Shown piece by piece: positions 46,842 through 47,099 of a stretch of 47,099 bases of DNA. The stretch's first letter is position 1; each line of letters opens with the position of its first letter. The translations under genes and the position numbers were made by a program. The notes beneath the pieces are model-generated. The model saw only the letters and a list, made by a program, of their open reading frames with translations. It was not told the DNA's origin and did not search any database. This DNA comes from Allobacillus saliphilus (GTDB lineage: Bacteria > Bacillota > Bacilli > Bacillales > Alkalibacillaceae). Where the stretch lies: NCBI RefSeq assembly GCF_018138385.1, contig NZ_JAGSIE010000030.1, positions 1 through 47,099 on the forward strand, given 5' to 3'.

Positions 46842-46940
46842 TTGTCACATAATATGGTTTATACGACAATACTACATAACATTCATTGGTTTTCTTGTCG
46901 CATAACACCAATTAAGCAAATACTAATTTCGTCGTATAAC
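46842..46940. promoter_or_regulatory. Array of 12-bp recombinase-type repeats (candidate TnpI internal resolution site)
   Basis: Copies: TTGTCACATAAT (46842-46853) and, inverted, TTTATACGACAA (46858-46869), separated by 4 bp as in a core recombination site. Then two direct copies follow, TTGTCGCATAAC (46895-46906) and TCGTCGTATAAC (46929-46940), just before a recombinase start codon. A fifth, weaker inverted copy lies near 46821-46833. Tn4430 and Tn5401 of Bacillus have exactly this plan: an inverted pair plus two direct repeats of about 12 bp upstream of tnpI. Confidence 0.65.
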
Positions 46941-46961
46941 ATAGCAGGGAGGATTATTATT

Positions 46962-47045
46962 ATGAACACCGCTCCAGTCACAATTTCACAATCAATTGAA
47001 AGATTTAAAATCTATCTTCTTGAGAATAAATTTCATAAATCTTAG
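46962..47045 (+). pseudogene. Truncated start of a tyrosine recombinase (TnpI-like)
   Basis: 27 codons, MNTAPVTISQSIERFKIYLL-ENKFHKS, then TAG. GGGAGG lies ten bases upstream. The sequence looks like the first helix of the SAM-like, core-binding domain of XerC/D-type integrases (ISQSIERFKIYLLENK). It is preceded by the 12-bp repeat array. Either the gene is broken at about 47042 or a second insertion begins there. Identification rests on a short segment and on context. Confidence 0.5.
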
Positions 47046-47099
47046 CCCTTACAGGGCAAGGGTTTCAAAACACAAAAAAGGAAGTACCTCCCCAAAGTC
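47043..47099 (+). other. Unassigned segment at the right edge with a hairpin
   Basis: AGCCCT-TAC-AGGGC (about 47043-47057) can form a compact hairpin with flanking CTT/AGG pairs. The sequence no longer codes for a recombinase in any frame I read, suggesting a junction at about 47042 with a second element that continues beyond the window. Confidence 0.35.

Noticed and set aside
46842..46869. tRNA or rRNA fragment used as attachment site
   Set aside because: The sequence has no tRNA features; the inverted 12-mers fit a recombinase core site instead.

Overview
The window is the chromosomal replication-origin neighbourhood of a low-GC, Gram-positive, spore-forming bacterium of the Bacillaceae type, read in the orientation opposite to the usual dnaA-first map. 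The assignment rests on gene order and proteins: dnaN-dnaA / rpmH-rnpA-spoIIIJ-jag-mnmE-mnmG-rsmG-noc-parA-parB, the spore protein YyaC, YybS-GdpP-rplI-dnaC-purA, and the walRKHIJ-htrA-rlmH block follow the Bacillus order closely. I cannot name the genus from the sequence alone.

Layout: 1-98 looks like the right end of an IS200/IS605-type element abutting the dnaN stop. 105-3481 holds dnaN, dnaA and a bipartite oriC: a DnaA-trio and unwinding region between dnaA and dnaN, and a large DnaA-box field between dnaA and rpmH. 3482-9769 carries rpmH, rnpA, spoIIIJ, jag and the tRNA-modification and rRNA-methylation genes. 9770-15564 is the segregation segment (noc, parA, parB) with three identical parS sites. 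15746-23093 holds ychF, rpsF-ssb-rpsR, yybS, gdpP, rplI and dnaC. 23200-25866 is a LytTR regulator with a degenerate ABC-ATPase domain next to an ABC exporter. purA follows, with a likely Noc-binding site upstream. An amber-interrupted hydrolase, tRNA-Phe and an array of 52-bp hairpin repeats come next. 29453-38174 is an M23 endopeptidase plus walRKHIJ-htrA. A second DnaA-box cluster lies at 38282-38641, before rlmH.

From 39.2 kb on the character changes. This part is visibly AT-richer accessory DNA with a small membrane-protein gene and its broken duplicate flanking a frame-shifted DUF2268 metalloprotease gene and a two-gene DUF262 / DUF262-DUF1524 (GmrSD-like) putative defence module. It also holds a roughly 370-bp IS21-derived mini-element, a DUF1835/DUF3658 gene, and at the right edge the start of a tyrosine recombinase preceded by an array of 12-bp repeats that resembles the TnpI resolution site of Tn4430/Tn5401-type transposons. 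Both window edges fall in mobile DNA.

How it works together: DnaA opens the origin, DnaC and SSB act at the fork, DnaN is the clamp, ParA/ParB/parS and Noc handle origin segregation and nucleoid occlusion, WalRK governs wall hydrolases such as the adjacent M23 enzyme, and GdpP sets c-di-AMP. The accessory block is best read as a defence/mobile island next to rlmH.
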